The notes under the pieces: generated by a model
What the model saw: the letters and a program-made list of their open reading frames with translations, nothing else
Database searches by the model: none
What the model was told of the DNA's origin: nothing
Translations under genes and position numbers: made by a program
Assembly: GCF_014201375.1 (NCBI RefSeq)
Contig: NZ_JACHDZ010000003.1
Location: 647,312-711,311, forward strand
Reading direction: 5' to 3'
Length of the DNA stretch: 64,000 nucleotides
Source: Tunturiibacter empetritectus
GTDB taxonomy: Bacteria > Acidobacteriota > Terriglobia > Terriglobales > Acidobacteriaceae
Part shown: positions 35,181 through 44,319 of the stretch, one piece after another
Layout: each line of letters opens with the position of its first letter
How positions within the stretch are numbered: the stretch's first letter is position 1

Positions 35181-36143
35181 ATGATGCGACCACTTCTTTG
35201 GCTGACAGTTGGATGTTTCTGTGCGCTGTCTGGAGTGGGTTGCGCTTCAAACTCGGCTACAGCAGCTACCTCGGCGCACGCTACAGCGGAGGCAACGGTA
35301 ACGAAGCCTCCGATGGGATTCGCAAAGACCATCGTGCTATGGCCGAACGGAGCGCCAGGTGCGTTGGGAGAAGAGGAAGGTGACATTCCAAAGATGTATG
35401 TGTATCCCGCCCCCGGCGCCGGCGTGCATTCTGCAGTGATCGTGATGCCAGGGGGAGGATATGTTCACCTTGCGATCGAAAAGGAAGGTGGGGAGGAGGC
35501 GCGTTGGCTTAATGCGCATGGCGTGACAGCTTTTGTGTTGGCGTACCGGCTCGGGCCGCGATACCACTTCCCTTCTCCAATGCTGGATGGTGCGCGGGCG
35601 ATGCGCTATGTGCGCAGCCACGCTGCAGAGTTGGGAGTGGCGAAGGATAAGATCGGGCTTTGGGGCTTCTCCGCGGGTGGTCACCTGGCAGGTTATCTCG
35701 CAGCGGTAAACGATAAGGGCGCCGCGAGCGCTGCGGACCCAATTGATAGAGTCAGCGACAGGCCCGACTTCGCCATTGTCTCCTATGGCCGGTTTACCAT
35801 GGACGCCTCGATACCCAGAAAGACTAACCTGGAGGGGCTGCTGGGCAACCATCCGACGCAGGCAATGCTGGACTCGGTCTCGGTGGTGAAGCTGGTGACG
35901 AAGAATACCTCTCCCTGCTTTATCTTCTCTACGACGGCCGATCAGCAAGTAAGTCCACTCAATGCGACGGCGTTCTACGACGCATTGAAGGAAGCCGGTG
36001 TCCCCGCGGAGCTGCACATCTTCGAGCGGGGACAGCACGGGACGGGAATGGCGCAGGGGATGAAAGGAATGGCCGAGCTGGCCATCTATCCGACTCTGCT
36101 CGCGAACTGGATGGAGATGCACGGCTGGATGTCGCAGGAATAG
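35181..36143 (+). CDS. Exported alpha/beta hydrolase (acetyl-xylan-esterase-like lipoprotein)
   Basis: About 320 residues. N-terminal lipoprotein-like signal ending LSGVGC, then an alpha/beta hydrolase with the oxyanion motif VMPGGGYVHLA, the nucleophile elbow GFSAGGH and late Asp (TTADQQVSP) and His (GQHGTGMAQG) residues. The PNGAPGA opening is common in predicted carbohydrate esterases. The substrate is probably a polysaccharide acetyl group but this is inferred. The frame is open to 35157 (TTG, or ATG 35166); ATG 35181 gives the cleanest signal peptide. Confidence 0.8.
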   Translation: MMRPLLWLTVGCFCALSGVGCASNSATAATSAHATAEATVTKPPMGFAKTIVLWPNGAPGALGEEEGDIPKMYVYPAPGAGVHSAVIVMPGGGYVHLAIEKEGGEEARWLNAHGVTAFVLAYRLGPRYHFPSPMLDGARAMRYVRSHAAELGVAKDKIGLWGFSAGGHLAGYLAAVNDKGAASAADPIDRVSDRPDFAIVSYGRFTMDASIPRKTNLEGLLGNHPTQAMLDSVSVVKLVTKNTSPCFIFSTTADQQVSPLNATAFYDALKEAGVPAELHIFERGQHGTGMAQGMKGMAELAIYPTLLANWMEMHGWMSQE

Positions 36144-36389
36144 TGTGACGGAGAGATTGTTGTGCTCTTCAACACAGATGGAGCAAAATAGTTGATCCCA
36201 GGCTGCGAGGAACGAATAGACTGCATTTGGTATCGCTGTGGAATAAAAGGTCGAAGGCAAACGTTTACAAGTTGCGCGGCAGCACGCATTTTTTGACGGC
36301 GAAAGAAGTTGCTTCGTTCGGTTACGGCGTTGACGAGGATAGAGAGACACGATGCTGGCACGATCCTGACTTGTTTTTCGAGGTATTTC

Positions 36390-38756
36390 TTGAAGGCTTC
36401 TGCGCTCGAATCCCAGCGATCCTGGGTTTGGAAGACGATTCTTATAGCAGCGCCGGTTTCGCTGGTGGTGGCAGGGCTCTGGCGAATCGAGCATGGGGCC
36501 GAGTTCGGGAAGTTGAGCACCATCTTTATTGCGATGTCTGGCACTGCCGTTGCCCTGTGGGCGTTGTGGCGCGAACGCAGCCGGGTAGAGAAGCTAAGAG
36601 GAGCCGAGCAGGCGCATTCGCAGTTTTTGGCAGCCGCTGAGACGAGCCTGGACGCCTTTGGGCTCTTTGAATCCGTGCGAGACGAAGAAGGCAGGATCGT
36701 GGACTTCCGGGTTCTCTACGTCAATGCCAACGTCGAGAGACTGATCGAACGATCACGTTCCGAGCTCCTCGGACATACTTTGTGCTCAGTAACTCCGATA
36801 AAGGCAACGGGGCCGATGTTCGCCAGGTTTTGCAGGGTTGTCGAGACCGGGGAGTCACTCAACGAAGAGTTTCCCGTAGATTACGCGAGTGTCAAGGCGA
36901 CGTGGCTACGAACCCAGGTGGTCAAGCTCGGAGATGGGCTGGCCATCACGTTCAGCAATATAAGCGAAGCCAAGGCGACTCAGGAGCGATATGCCCACCT
37001 GGCGGAGTTTACCGGCTCTGTCTTTCAGAACGCTCCCTTCAGCATCGTCGCAACCGATATTTCGGGAATGATTACGGCAATGAACGGGGAGGCAGAGAGG
37101 CTCACTGGGTATCGCAGCGAGGAGTTAGTCGGGAAGGCTTCGCTGACCGTGCTGCACGACGAGCGAGAGCTGTTGGGGAGTTCGGTCGCGATTGACTCCT
37201 CCGCGACGCTGGAAAAATACGGCTTCGAAGTTCTGACGACGAGGGCAGCCCAGGGAGAGATGGAGGAGCAGGAGTGGACGCTGATCAGACGCGACGGCGG
37301 ACGAACGCCAATCAATCTGGCCATGAGAGCCGTGAAGACCGAGGCGGGAGAGGTAACCGGCTTTGTGAGCATCGCATTCGATATTACGGATCGGCGGCAG
37401 ATGATGGAGTATGTGACTCATCTCGCCACGCATGATCAATTGACGGGGCTGACAGGGCGCGCGCTCCTGCAGGACAAGACCGTCCAGACGGTGGAGCTGG
37501 CGCGACGTTACGGGACGAAGGTCGCGGTCTTTGTGATCGATCTGGATCACTTCAAACGTATCAATGACTCCCTGGGACATTCGGCGGGAGACCAGATTTT
37601 GGTCGAGGCGGCCCATAGACTGCGTCGCTCGGTACGCAGCACTGATGTGGTGGCGCGGATAGGAGGGGACGAGTTTGTGGTGGTCATGCCGGACATCACC
37701 ACCGTGGACGACGTGGAACAATGCGCAGTGAATCTTGTTGCTACGCTATCGCCGGAGATCTCAATCGAAGAGCACCTGGTGCACGTGACCGCGAGTGTCG
37801 GAGTCTGCATCTATCCCGACTTCGCAAGCGATGCCAAGCACCTGCTGAAACGGGCAGATTCGGCGATGTACGCGGCAAAGGAGAATGGGCGGAACCAGTT
37901 TCAAATCTTCAGCGAAAGCATGTTGAAGGAGACGGCAGAGCGCCTGACGATGGAACATGCGCTACGACACGCCTTGGCGAATAAAGAGCTCAGCATGCAC
38001 TACCAACCGCAGATCTCTTTGACCACCGGAGCGGTGACCGGAATGGAAGCGTTACTGCGTTGGACCAATCCCAGACTGGGGAGCATCTCGCCGTCGCAAT
38101 TTATTCCGTTGGCGGAAGAGACGGGGCTGATTGTGCCGATCGGGGAATGGGCCTTTATGACCGCATGTTGCGAGGGAAAGGCGCTGCAGGACGAGCTTGG
38201 CATGGATCTAACGGTTTCAATCAATCTGTCGCCGCGGCAGTTTCAGCAAAAAAATCTCGTTCCTATTGTTGAACATTCCCTGTCGAAGAGCGGTCTGTCT
38301 CCAGAGAAACTGCAGATCGAGATCACGGAAAATATGCTGATGGTCAACTCGGAACATGTTCTGGACAAGTTGCAGAAGATGAGGGAGCTGGGAGTCGGAA
38401 TATCCATTGATGACTTCGGTACTGGATTCTGCAGTTTCTCGTATCTGCTGGAATATCAGGTCGATCGCTTGAAGATCGATCAGAGCTTCGTGAAGAAGGC
38501 TGGAACTGATGCCAACGCCGCCGCAGTGGTTCGAACGATAATTGCAATGTCTCACGGACTCAACATTAAGGTAGTAGCAGAAGGCGTCGAGACCGATGAG
38601 CAGATGCGTTTCCTGTTGCGGAGAAAGTGCGACGAAGCGCAGGGCAACTTCATTGCGAAACCAGTGGCTATGGCGGAGTTTAGCGACGTGGTACGACAGT
38701 ACGCCGATGGCCCTGCCGCTCGTGCGTCGGAGCCGGCAATCGGGTTGGTTCGGTAG
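36390..38756 (+). CDS. PAS-GGDEF-EAL bifunctional c-di-GMP protein
   Basis: About 788 residues: one or two N-terminal membrane helices (ILIAAPVSLVVAGLW, IFIAMSGTAVALWALW), two PAS domains (~100-210 and ~215-345), a GGDEF domain with intact GGDEF (RIGGDEFVVV) and an EAL domain with MEALLRW, EITEN, DDFGTG, EGVE and QGNFIAKP. Both catalytic sites look complete, so it could make and break c-di-GMP. The TTG at 36390 with GAGG six bases upstream is preferred; the open frame reaches a TTG at 36309. It stands near the MASE1-GGDEF gene, on the same strand, beyond the esterase gene. Confidence 0.9.
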   Translation: MKASALESQRSWVWKTILIAAPVSLVVAGLWRIEHGAEFGKLSTIFIAMSGTAVALWALWRERSRVEKLRGAEQAHSQFLAAAETSLDAFGLFESVRDEEGRIVDFRVLYVNANVERLIERSRSELLGHTLCSVTPIKATGPMFARFCRVVETGESLNEEFPVDYASVKATWLRTQVVKLGDGLAITFSNISEAKATQERYAHLAEFTGSVFQNAPFSIVATDISGMITAMNGEAERLTGYRSEELVGKASLTVLHDERELLGSSVAIDSSATLEKYGFEVLTTRAAQGEMEEQEWTLIRRDGGRTPINLAMRAVKTEAGEVTGFVSIAFDITDRRQMMEYVTHLATHDQLTGLTGRALLQDKTVQTVELARRYGTKVAVFVIDLDHFKRINDSLGHSAGDQILVEAAHRLRRSVRSTDVVARIGGDEFVVVMPDITTVDDVEQCAVNLVATLSPEISIEEHLVHVTASVGVCIYPDFASDAKHLLKRADSAMYAAKENGRNQFQIFSESMLKETAERLTMEHALRHALANKELSMHYQPQISLTTGAVTGMEALLRWTNPRLGSISPSQFIPLAEETGLIVPIGEWAFMTACCEGKALQDELGMDLTVSINLSPRQFQQKNLVPIVEHSLSKSGLSPEKLQIEITENMLMVNSEHVLDKLQKMRELGVGISIDDFGTGFCSFSYLLEYQVDRLKIDQSFVKKAGTDANAAAVVRTIIAMSHGLNIKVVAEGVETDEQMRFLLRRKCDEAQGNFIAKPVAMAEFSDVVRQYADGPAARASEPAIGLVR

Positions 38757-38834
38757 AGGGCCCCGTGACGCAACATCGATTACGGAGAAATCTCCCTCGG
38801 CCGTAGCAGTCATTGAAAAAATAAAAAAAAACTT

Positions 38835-39095
38835 CTAAGTAGTTGCCCGACTGCGACGAATCAGGTGATAGATGCCTAACAAGATGAGGGCGCCAATAAG
38901 CGACATCAAAAAGCCAGCGGACTGATCAGGCTCATAGTGACCAATAGCGCGGCCGAGAAAGGTCCCAAGGAAGGACCCCGCTATACCGATCAACATGGTT
39001 ATAAAGATGCCGCCGGGCTCTTTGCCTGGCATGATCAGTTTGGCGAGTGCGCCGACGATGAGACCGATAAGAGCCGTCCAAAGCAAATGAAGCAT
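38835..39095 (-). CDS. GlsB/YeaQ/YmgE-type stress membrane protein
   Basis: 86 residues with three hydrophobic helices and the family motifs IGLIVGALAKLIMPGKEPGG and LIGIAGSFLGTFLG. These transglycosylase-associated small membrane proteins are often induced by stress; no activity is proven. The ATG at 39095 has GGAGGAACAGCG just upstream. Confidence 0.88.
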   Translation of the reverse strand: MLHLLWTALIGLIVGALAKLIMPGKEPGGIFITMLIGIAGSFLGTFLGRAIGHYEPDQSAGFLMSLIGALILLGIYHLIRRSRATT

Positions 39096-39248
39096 CGCTG
39101 TTCCTCCATGTTTGGTTTTCCGGGGCGGCCGGATACGTCTCGATTGATGGAAGAAGAATACTCCTACTTGCTGCGGATGCAAGGGTTTGATGCCGGGATA
39201 TGTAGATTCCTTCTGTGGGAGACCGCTCGGACCGGATGTGACGATGAG

Positions 39249-39638
39249 CTAGGCGCCGCGGACGATCAGGTCGTTCTTCCAAAGGGCCAGAACGACGTCC
39301 ATCTGGCTGTTGTGTGCTATGTCTTCGCCGTCGGTGACCTCGGCCCAGAGTGCGTTGACAGTTTTGTGCGTGCCGGCGTTGAGTAGCGCCACGGCACGAA
39401 GGGCATAAGCCTTGGCTTTGTTGGATGGAGCATATTGTCCGGCAGGAATTCCCTTGACCAGACCGGCTTCACAGAGGCTAAGGAAGGCGAACCGGGGGCC
39501 TCCTTTTCGCTGGGCCGAGGGGCTGGTCGGATAGAGTTTTGCGGTCGCCTGCTCCCAGCGAGCTGCAGGTGTGATGGACTTGCCGTAAGTATCCATGCGG
39601 GCCGCGATGAGAGCGGCTTCGCCATATTTGTTAGCCAT
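39249..39638 (-). CDS. Conserved hypothetical protein, 129 aa
   Basis: A compact soluble protein starting MANKYGEAALIAARM, with the motif WEQATAKLYPTSPSAQRKGGPR and an FLSLCEAGLVKGIPAGQY helix. I have an impression of a small widespread family in which the Y-G-E-A-A, P-S-x-Q-x-K-G and LCExGLVKGI segments are conserved, but cannot name it with certainty. It has no signal peptide or membrane helix. It is 139 bases upstream of the ROK-type kinase stop codon, reading away from it on the same strand. Confidence 0.7.
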   Translation of the reverse strand: MANKYGEAALIAARMDTYGKSITPAARWEQATAKLYPTSPSAQRKGGPRFAFLSLCEAGLVKGIPAGQYAPSNKAKAYALRAVALLNAGTHKTVNALWAEVTDGEDIAHNSQMDVVLALWKNDLIVRGA

Positions 39639-39777
39639 GCTGTCTCCGGTATGAATTGTTTCAGATTACAGGTGGGGTGCGATCTCTGGTCGTAAACGTT
39701 GTGCTTGCGCTCCGACTGAAGACTTTCAAAAGCGAAACAATGACTCGGCGAATCGCCTTCGGTTGCACTCTGCATGC

Positions 39778-40479
39778 TCAGGACTTTGAAGATTTTGCCG
39801 AGGGGCTTGTCGGCTTGGAAGTACCAGGGTTGTCCTGCCAGAGCTTGATGCCACCGTCGATCGCGTTGGTATTAGCGCCCAGGATCACGTGGTTGGGCAG
39901 GGACTTCATCAGTTTGGCGTTGCCACCACCGAGCAGGACAGTGTCGCATACCATCGCGGCTTTGAGGCGGCTGATGATGTCCAGAACCGACTTCCTCCAG
40001 CGCTTGACACCACGACGTTCGAGTCCCACGAGACCGATGTACTGTTCGTAGGTGAATCCCTTCCTGTAAGGCAGATGAGCGAGTTCGAGCGGGATGATGA
40101 CGCCATCGAAGATCATTGCCGAGCCCAGGCCGGTGCCGGTGCCAAGGAAGAGCATGCGGCCGCCCTTGTAGCCGCCGAGAGCCTGCATCGCAGCATCGTT
40201 GATGAAGCGTAAAGGCTTGCCGAACTCCTTCTCGTAAGGAAAATCGATCCAGCCTCCGCCAAGGTTATGAGGCTCGGCGATTGGACGATGGTGGACGACC
40301 GGACCGGGATAGCCGATGGAGACGCAGTCGTAAGTCCAGCCGGCGGTGGCCGCGAGGACATCCTTAGTCATCTGTTCGGCGGTCATGGCAGGACCGGAGG
40401 GGATCTTGATAGGGACGCGCATATCTGTGGAGGCGACCTTTACGTTGGTGCCTCCGATGTCGATGACCAGAACTTTCAT
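39778..40479 (-). CDS. ROK-type sugar kinase (polyphosphate-glucokinase-like)
   Basis: 233 residues. ASKHA ATPase features are DIGGTN (phosphate-1), INDAAMQALGG and FLGTGTGLGSAMIFDG (phosphate-2) and LLGGGNAKLM (adenosine region). The short length and absence of the ROK CxCG zinc motif resemble PpgK-like kinases and short acidobacterial glucokinase homologues. The likely substrate is glucose or a related sugar; the phosphoryl donor cannot be told. The start is at ATG 40479 (MKVLVIDIGGTN); upstream in-frame sequence to 40560 has no protein character. Confidence 0.82.
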   Translation of the reverse strand: MKVLVIDIGGTNVKVASTDMRVPIKIPSGPAMTAEQMTKDVLAATAGWTYDCVSIGYPGPVVHHRPIAEPHNLGGGWIDFPYEKEFGKPLRFINDAAMQALGGYKGGRMLFLGTGTGLGSAMIFDGVIIPLELAHLPYRKGFTYEQYIGLVGLERRGVKRWRKSVLDIISRLKAAMVCDTVLLGGGNAKLMKSLPNHVILGANTNAIDGGIKLWQDNPGTSKPTSPSAKSSKS

Positions 40480-40659
40480 TGAATTGCATGTTAGCAGTGT
40501 TTGGAGAGGTCGCTGGACCGGTCTCGATGGGAGTTTTTTTGTTGGCCGCTCGATGGCCATTTAAGAGGCTGAACGCTCCGGGTTCTAAGCGCCAATCTGC
40601 GAGCTATTTATGAGCTTGACGCCAGGGTTCAAGTCAAAAAAATCTGGCCGCTCTCACTG

Positions 40660-40815
40660 CGTACAAGCGAAAAAATAACGAATACGGAAATCTCTTATCG
40701 TCATGTTTTTTTACTATGCCAAATGGAAAACTAAAACAGTAATTATTAGATAATAAAAGGTATTTACTTATTTTATGTTATCTTATTGACATTTATATTT
40801 TGATTGAATTATCGT
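40660..40815 (+). promoter_or_regulatory. AT-rich promoter region of TonB-domain gene
   Basis: The 370-base gap 40480-40849 contains an AT-rich stretch at roughly 40660-40812, in sharp contrast to the GC-rich surroundings. At its downstream end a perfect TTGACA (40786-40791) is followed after 18 bases by TATCGT (40810-40815), giving a plausible sigma70 promoter about 30 bases before the ATG at 40850. The AT-rich tract could act as an UP element or bind a nucleoid protein. Confidence 0.55.
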
Positions 40816-40849
40816 GGTGTTGGGCACACTTGCCCTAGAGATAGATATT

Positions 40850-41311
40850 ATGCGTCGAATCATTGTGGCCACCCTCGCCCTGTCCCCCATGTTGCTTCAC
40901 GCTCAGGCAAATTCGCCTGCAAAAACCCAGACCGTTGGCACTAACCTGCGCTCTGCACTAGTTGCCCCAGCGTTCACTGGCTCTGAGTCGGATCGCGGCT
41001 CCATTCCAAACGCTGCCCCTCTTCGTATCTCGACCGGCGTCAATGCTCCCAAGTTGGTTTACACCGTCGCTGTCGAATCAGACGCCGACTTCGCTCCAAT
41101 GGCCCAGTTTGATCGAACTGCTGTTGTTGCGATGACGGTCGATGGGAGCGGCAAACCGACGGATCTAAAGATCGTTCAGTCGGTCAACCCTGTGATGGAC
41201 CGCAATGTTCTGAACGCGGTCAGTCAGTATCGCTTCACTCCGGGCACGCTGGATAACCAGCCCACTGCTGTTCCCGTCAATCTGGCTGTTGTTCTGCGCG
41301 CTGGGCGCTAG
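40850..41311 (+). CDS. Exported TonB C-terminal-domain protein
   Basis: 153 residues: signal peptide (IIVATLALSPMLLHAQA) and a TonB C-terminal-type domain (FDRTAVVAMTVDGSGKPTDLKIVQSVNPVMDRNVLNAVSQYRFTPGTLDNQP). It lacks the membrane anchor and proline-rich spacer of a true TonB, so it is probably a free periplasmic TonB-like domain of the kind common in Acidobacteria and Bacteroidota. Its role is unknown. It has its own promoter and a strong terminator. Confidence 0.82.
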   Translation: MRRIIVATLALSPMLLHAQANSPAKTQTVGTNLRSALVAPAFTGSESDRGSIPNAAPLRISTGVNAPKLVYTVAVESDADFAPMAQFDRTAVVAMTVDGSGKPTDLKIVQSVNPVMDRNVLNAVSQYRFTPGTLDNQPTAVPVNLAVVLRAGR

Positions 41312-41375
41312 CTCCGCTGTTTGACCTGCAGCCTTCTCTCACAGCAGAGATCGTTGAGGAGGCTTGGATCAAGCT

Positions 41376-41405
41376 AAAAGGCAGACTCTTACGAGTCTGC
41401 CTTTT
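41376..41405. terminator. Rho-independent terminator
   Basis: AAAAGGCAGACTC (41376-41388) and GAGTCTGCCTTTT (41393-41405) pair perfectly with a TTAC loop. It follows the TonB-domain gene and precedes, on the other strand, the end of a small membrane-protein gene, so it may serve both. Confidence 0.88.
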
Positions 41406-41428
41406 GTTTGCGTTGCGAAATCGTGGCG

Positions 41429-41608
41429 TCATTGCTGGGCGGCGGCGGGAGGAGCGGTAGGGCTGGTTTGGCTTTTGCTGCTGGGATTGGGGCGCAGTAT
41501 GAGGAAGAGCGCGATCGCTCCGACCACGACACAGGTGATGACGATCAGCAGGAGCGGGCTGCAGAAGGCTTGTCTTTTCTCAGGCGGCGGGGTGGGGGAG
41601 GAGGCCAT
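41429..41608 (-). CDS. Small single-helix membrane protein, 59 aa
   Basis: Reading leftward from the ATG at 41608 gives a 59-residue protein: a Ser/Pro-rich N-terminus (MASSPTPPPEKRQAF), one membrane helix (LLLIVITCVVVGAIALFLIL) and a polar Ser/Pro/Ala tail ending PPAAAQQ, with TGA at 41429-41431. The third-position bias to G/C fits the genome and a terminator follows. There is no obvious ribosome-binding site, so it remains a prediction. I know of no family. Confidence 0.55.
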   Translation of the reverse strand: MASSPTPPPEKRQAFCSPLLLIVITCVVVGAIALFLILRPNPSSKSQTSPTAPPAAAQQ

Positions 41609-41649
41609 GTGGGGTTGGATGCAGGATGGGAAGTTCGCGAAATTTTATT

Positions 41650-41815
41650 GCGCGGTGAAAGGGTGGTGTTTCTGGGGTTTTTTGCCAAAACATGGTGGCT
41701 GGGTGTGGTTTTTTGATGGTGTGATCGTGGTGGAATGCGTGGTAAACGTGGTGAAGAAACACCATAGGATCAGCTGTCCAAAAATACGCCACATTCTTCA
41801 GATTTATTTTTCGTT
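41650..41815. repeat. GTGGT/CACCAC-rich intergenic repeat, copy 2
   Basis: The 451-base gap between the small membrane protein and the DUF418 gene contains repeated GGTG/GTGGT units (41662-41753), TGGTG-AAGAAA-CACCA, and the 13-mer AAAAATACGCCAC at 41780-41792 followed by ATTTATTTTTCG. Order and spacing match copy 1 at 7905-8075; the 13-mer is identical and the GATCGTGGTG block is shared. Confidence 0.6.
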
Positions 41816-42059
41816 CCTCTTTATTTTTCGTTCCTTAATTCAGTCGTTGAGATTCGGTGGTGGGAGCGGCTGCGCCTGATCGCGGCGGGAGTCCTATTCC
41901 CTGCCCGTTTTGGGACCAGGAACGTGGGTGGAAGGGCTGTGGTGGGCGATTTCGCTTGATTGGCGGGGGTGTAGGTGGAATACTTCAGGTGAAAAAATAC
42001 TGTGAATCGACGCGCACGCGATTCTGGGGCCAGGGACTTGTGGGGATACTGGAGGAGTC

Positions 42060-43502
42060 ATGGCGAGTGTGGCTGGAGTGAATCCTGATGAGGGCGTGAT
42101 CGCGCCTGGTACTCCAGAGGAGCTGGCTGGGCCGGCGCAGGTGGATTTGAGCGCAACCCGACCCGTGGCGCGTGGGGAGCGGATCGGCAGCATGGATGTG
42201 CTGCGTGGCTTTTCGCTGATGGGCATCCTGGTGATGAACATCTGCGACTTTGCTTATGGATATCGCAACTACCTCTACCCGTTGAGCACGGTGAAGCCGG
42301 TGTTCAGTGGGCCGCATTGGAAGATCAACACCGCGGTGTGGTTTCTGCGCTGGATCTTTGCCGAGGGCAAGATGCGTGCGCTGTTTTCGATGCTGTTCGG
42401 GGCAGGCGTGATCCTGCTGACGGAACGGGCTCTGGCGCGAGGGGCAGGGATCAAGGCGGCGGATATCTTTACGCGGCGCAATATGTGGCTGGTGCTGATC
42501 GGAATGATTCACGGCTACCTGATCTGGGACGGCGACATCCTGTTCTACTACGGCGTGGCGGCGCTGCTGTTTCTGTTTCCCTTCCGTAATGTTCGGGTGA
42601 AGCGCCTGATGTGGACGGCGGGAATCATTCTGTTTATCAACTCCGTTCTGCTGATGGGGGGGCAGTACGGAAGCGAGTACAGCGCGAAGCAAGCGGCGGC
42701 GAAGGCCAATGCGAAGCTGGCGCAGCACCAGACACTGACAGAGGATGAGATCGGTGATCTGAAGAAGTGGCAGAGCGTGCAGGATCGGTGGCGTGCTCCC
42801 GACAAGAAGAAGTACGAAGACATCGCCGCGATGCAGAAGGGATATTGGAAGGCGCAGGGCCATGTGGCGGGCAATGTGTTGATGGGGGAGTTGAAGGGCG
42901 CTTACTTCGGCTTCGGGGACTGGGTGGGTCTGATGTTGCTTGGCATGGCTCTTTACAAGAACGGTTTTTTGCCTGGCCGCTTGAGCATGAAGACGTACTC
43001 GTGGATCGCGGTGATCGGGCTGGGGGTGGGGTGGGCGGTGACTGGCGTGGGCGCGTACAAAGCCTGGGCAGGACACTTCGACATGTTCAAGACGTTGATC
43101 TGGATGCAGGCTCCCTACGACATCGGGAGGATTGCAGGAGCGCTGGGAAATGCCGCGCTGCTCCTGATTTTGGTGAAGGCGCGAGTGTTTCGGTGGCTGC
43201 TGGCGCGGATAGCGGCAGTGGGGCAGATGGCGCTGTCGAATTATCTGCTGACGAGCCTCACCATGAAGACGATCTTCGTGTGGGGCACGTGGCACTGGTA
43301 CGGCTATGTGGAGTACTACAAGATCTACTATGCCGTGGCGGGGATGTGGATCTTCAATATGGCGTTCAGCTCGATCTGGCTGCGATACTTTGAGTTTGGC
43401 CCGATGGAGTGGGTGTGGCGGTCGCTGACTTATTGGAAGCGGCAGCCGATGCGCATTCGGGCTGTGGCTCCGTCACCAGTAGTTGCCGATGCTATGGCAT
43501 AA
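42060..43502 (+). CDS. DUF418 (YeiB-like) membrane protein
   Basis: 480 residues with about ten hydrophobic helices. Family landmarks are ERIGSMDVLRGFSLMGILVMN, GKMRALFSMLFGAGVILL and GMIHGYLIWDGDIL in the N-terminal part. The DUF418 part has ALSNYLLTSLTMKTIFVW and ends with an FEFGPMEWVWRSLTYWKRQP motif. A charged loop of ~90 residues (about 225-290, Lys/Ala/Gln-rich) separates the halves. The function is unknown. The ATG follows GGAGGAGTC directly. Confidence 0.92.
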   Translation: MASVAGVNPDEGVIAPGTPEELAGPAQVDLSATRPVARGERIGSMDVLRGFSLMGILVMNICDFAYGYRNYLYPLSTVKPVFSGPHWKINTAVWFLRWIFAEGKMRALFSMLFGAGVILLTERALARGAGIKAADIFTRRNMWLVLIGMIHGYLIWDGDILFYYGVAALLFLFPFRNVRVKRLMWTAGIILFINSVLLMGGQYGSEYSAKQAAAKANAKLAQHQTLTEDEIGDLKKWQSVQDRWRAPDKKKYEDIAAMQKGYWKAQGHVAGNVLMGELKGAYFGFGDWVGLMLLGMALYKNGFLPGRLSMKTYSWIAVIGLGVGWAVTGVGAYKAWAGHFDMFKTLIWMQAPYDIGRIAGALGNAALLLILVKARVFRWLLARIAAVGQMALSNYLLTSLTMKTIFVWGTWHWYGYVEYYKIYYAVAGMWIFNMAFSSIWLRYFEFGPMEWVWRSLTYWKRQPMRIRAVAPSPVVADAMA

Positions 43503-43528
43503 GCGCTTGCTCGGATTACCATTGGACT

Positions 43529-44182
43529 TTACCATTCGACCTGGACGCCGAAGAGGGTTATCAGAAGCGCGGCTTGATCCGGGCTGATGATGAGACCACT
43601 CATCGTGGTGGGTGTGCCGCGGAGGCCGTCGATCCTGCAGCCGCGTATGTCTGCGTGGTCCAGCTTCGCGTGTGAGAGGTCGGCGCGGCTGAGGTCGCAG
43701 TCCCGGAAGATGGTGCCGGTGAGATCGGCGCCGTAGAGGTCTGCCTCGGTGAGATTGCAGCGCTCAAAGACGCACTGTTGAAGGTGCGCCATTCGCAGGA
43801 GAGCGAAGTCCATCTTGCACTCTTTGAAGAGGACACTTTTGAGTCTGGCTTCGGTGAAGATGGCTCCGGTGAGTCGCGTTGAGGTGATCTCGACGCGCTC
43901 GATGGAACTTCCCTTGAGGTCGCCGTTAGCCAGGTCGGAGCTTTCGATGCGGGAGTCGTGCAGGTGCAGGCCGTAAGCCCTGGGATCGGCCAACGTAACG
44001 GAGTGCAATAGGCAGCGATCGATTCTGGTGGACTGTCCGCGTGGACTGAGGAGCGGTGGCAGGGCCGTGTCTGACGCGATGGCATCACTCACCTGTCCGG
44101 ATTCGAGCTGATCGGTGAAGGTCCCGGTGAGGAGATTGAGTTCGATCTGGGGGGCGATGCGGCCCCTGGTCTTCGTCGCCAT
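43529..44182 (-). CDS. Pentapeptide-repeat protein
   Basis: 217 residues; from about residue 60 to 195 the sequence follows the A(D/N)LxX pentapeptide pattern (SDLANGDLKGSSIERV, CNLTEADLYGADLTGTIF, CDLSRADLSHAKLDHADIRG) that folds into a right-handed quadrilateral helix. There is no signal peptide. Such proteins vary in function (some mimic DNA and protect gyrase); nothing here decides it. It is convergent with the DUF418 gene, 26 bases apart, with no terminator between them. Confidence 0.88.
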   Translation of the reverse strand: MATKTRGRIAPQIELNLLTGTFTDQLESGQVSDAIASDTALPPLLSPRGQSTRIDRCLLHSVTLADPRAYGLHLHDSRIESSDLANGDLKGSSIERVEITSTRLTGAIFTEARLKSVLFKECKMDFALLRMAHLQQCVFERCNLTEADLYGADLTGTIFRDCDLSRADLSHAKLDHADIRGCRIDGLRGTPTTMSGLIISPDQAALLITLFGVQVEW

Positions 44183-44319
44183 CCTTTTCAGAATAAATGT
44201 GGGGCGCTATTTTCTCGTCAATGCGTTTGCAGCGTCGTCGATGATTGCTGCGACCTTTGCCGGCGCGATGGCCGGAAGTACTATAGGGCGGAAGTATTAT
44301 GGGGCAAGGAGCAGGAGCC

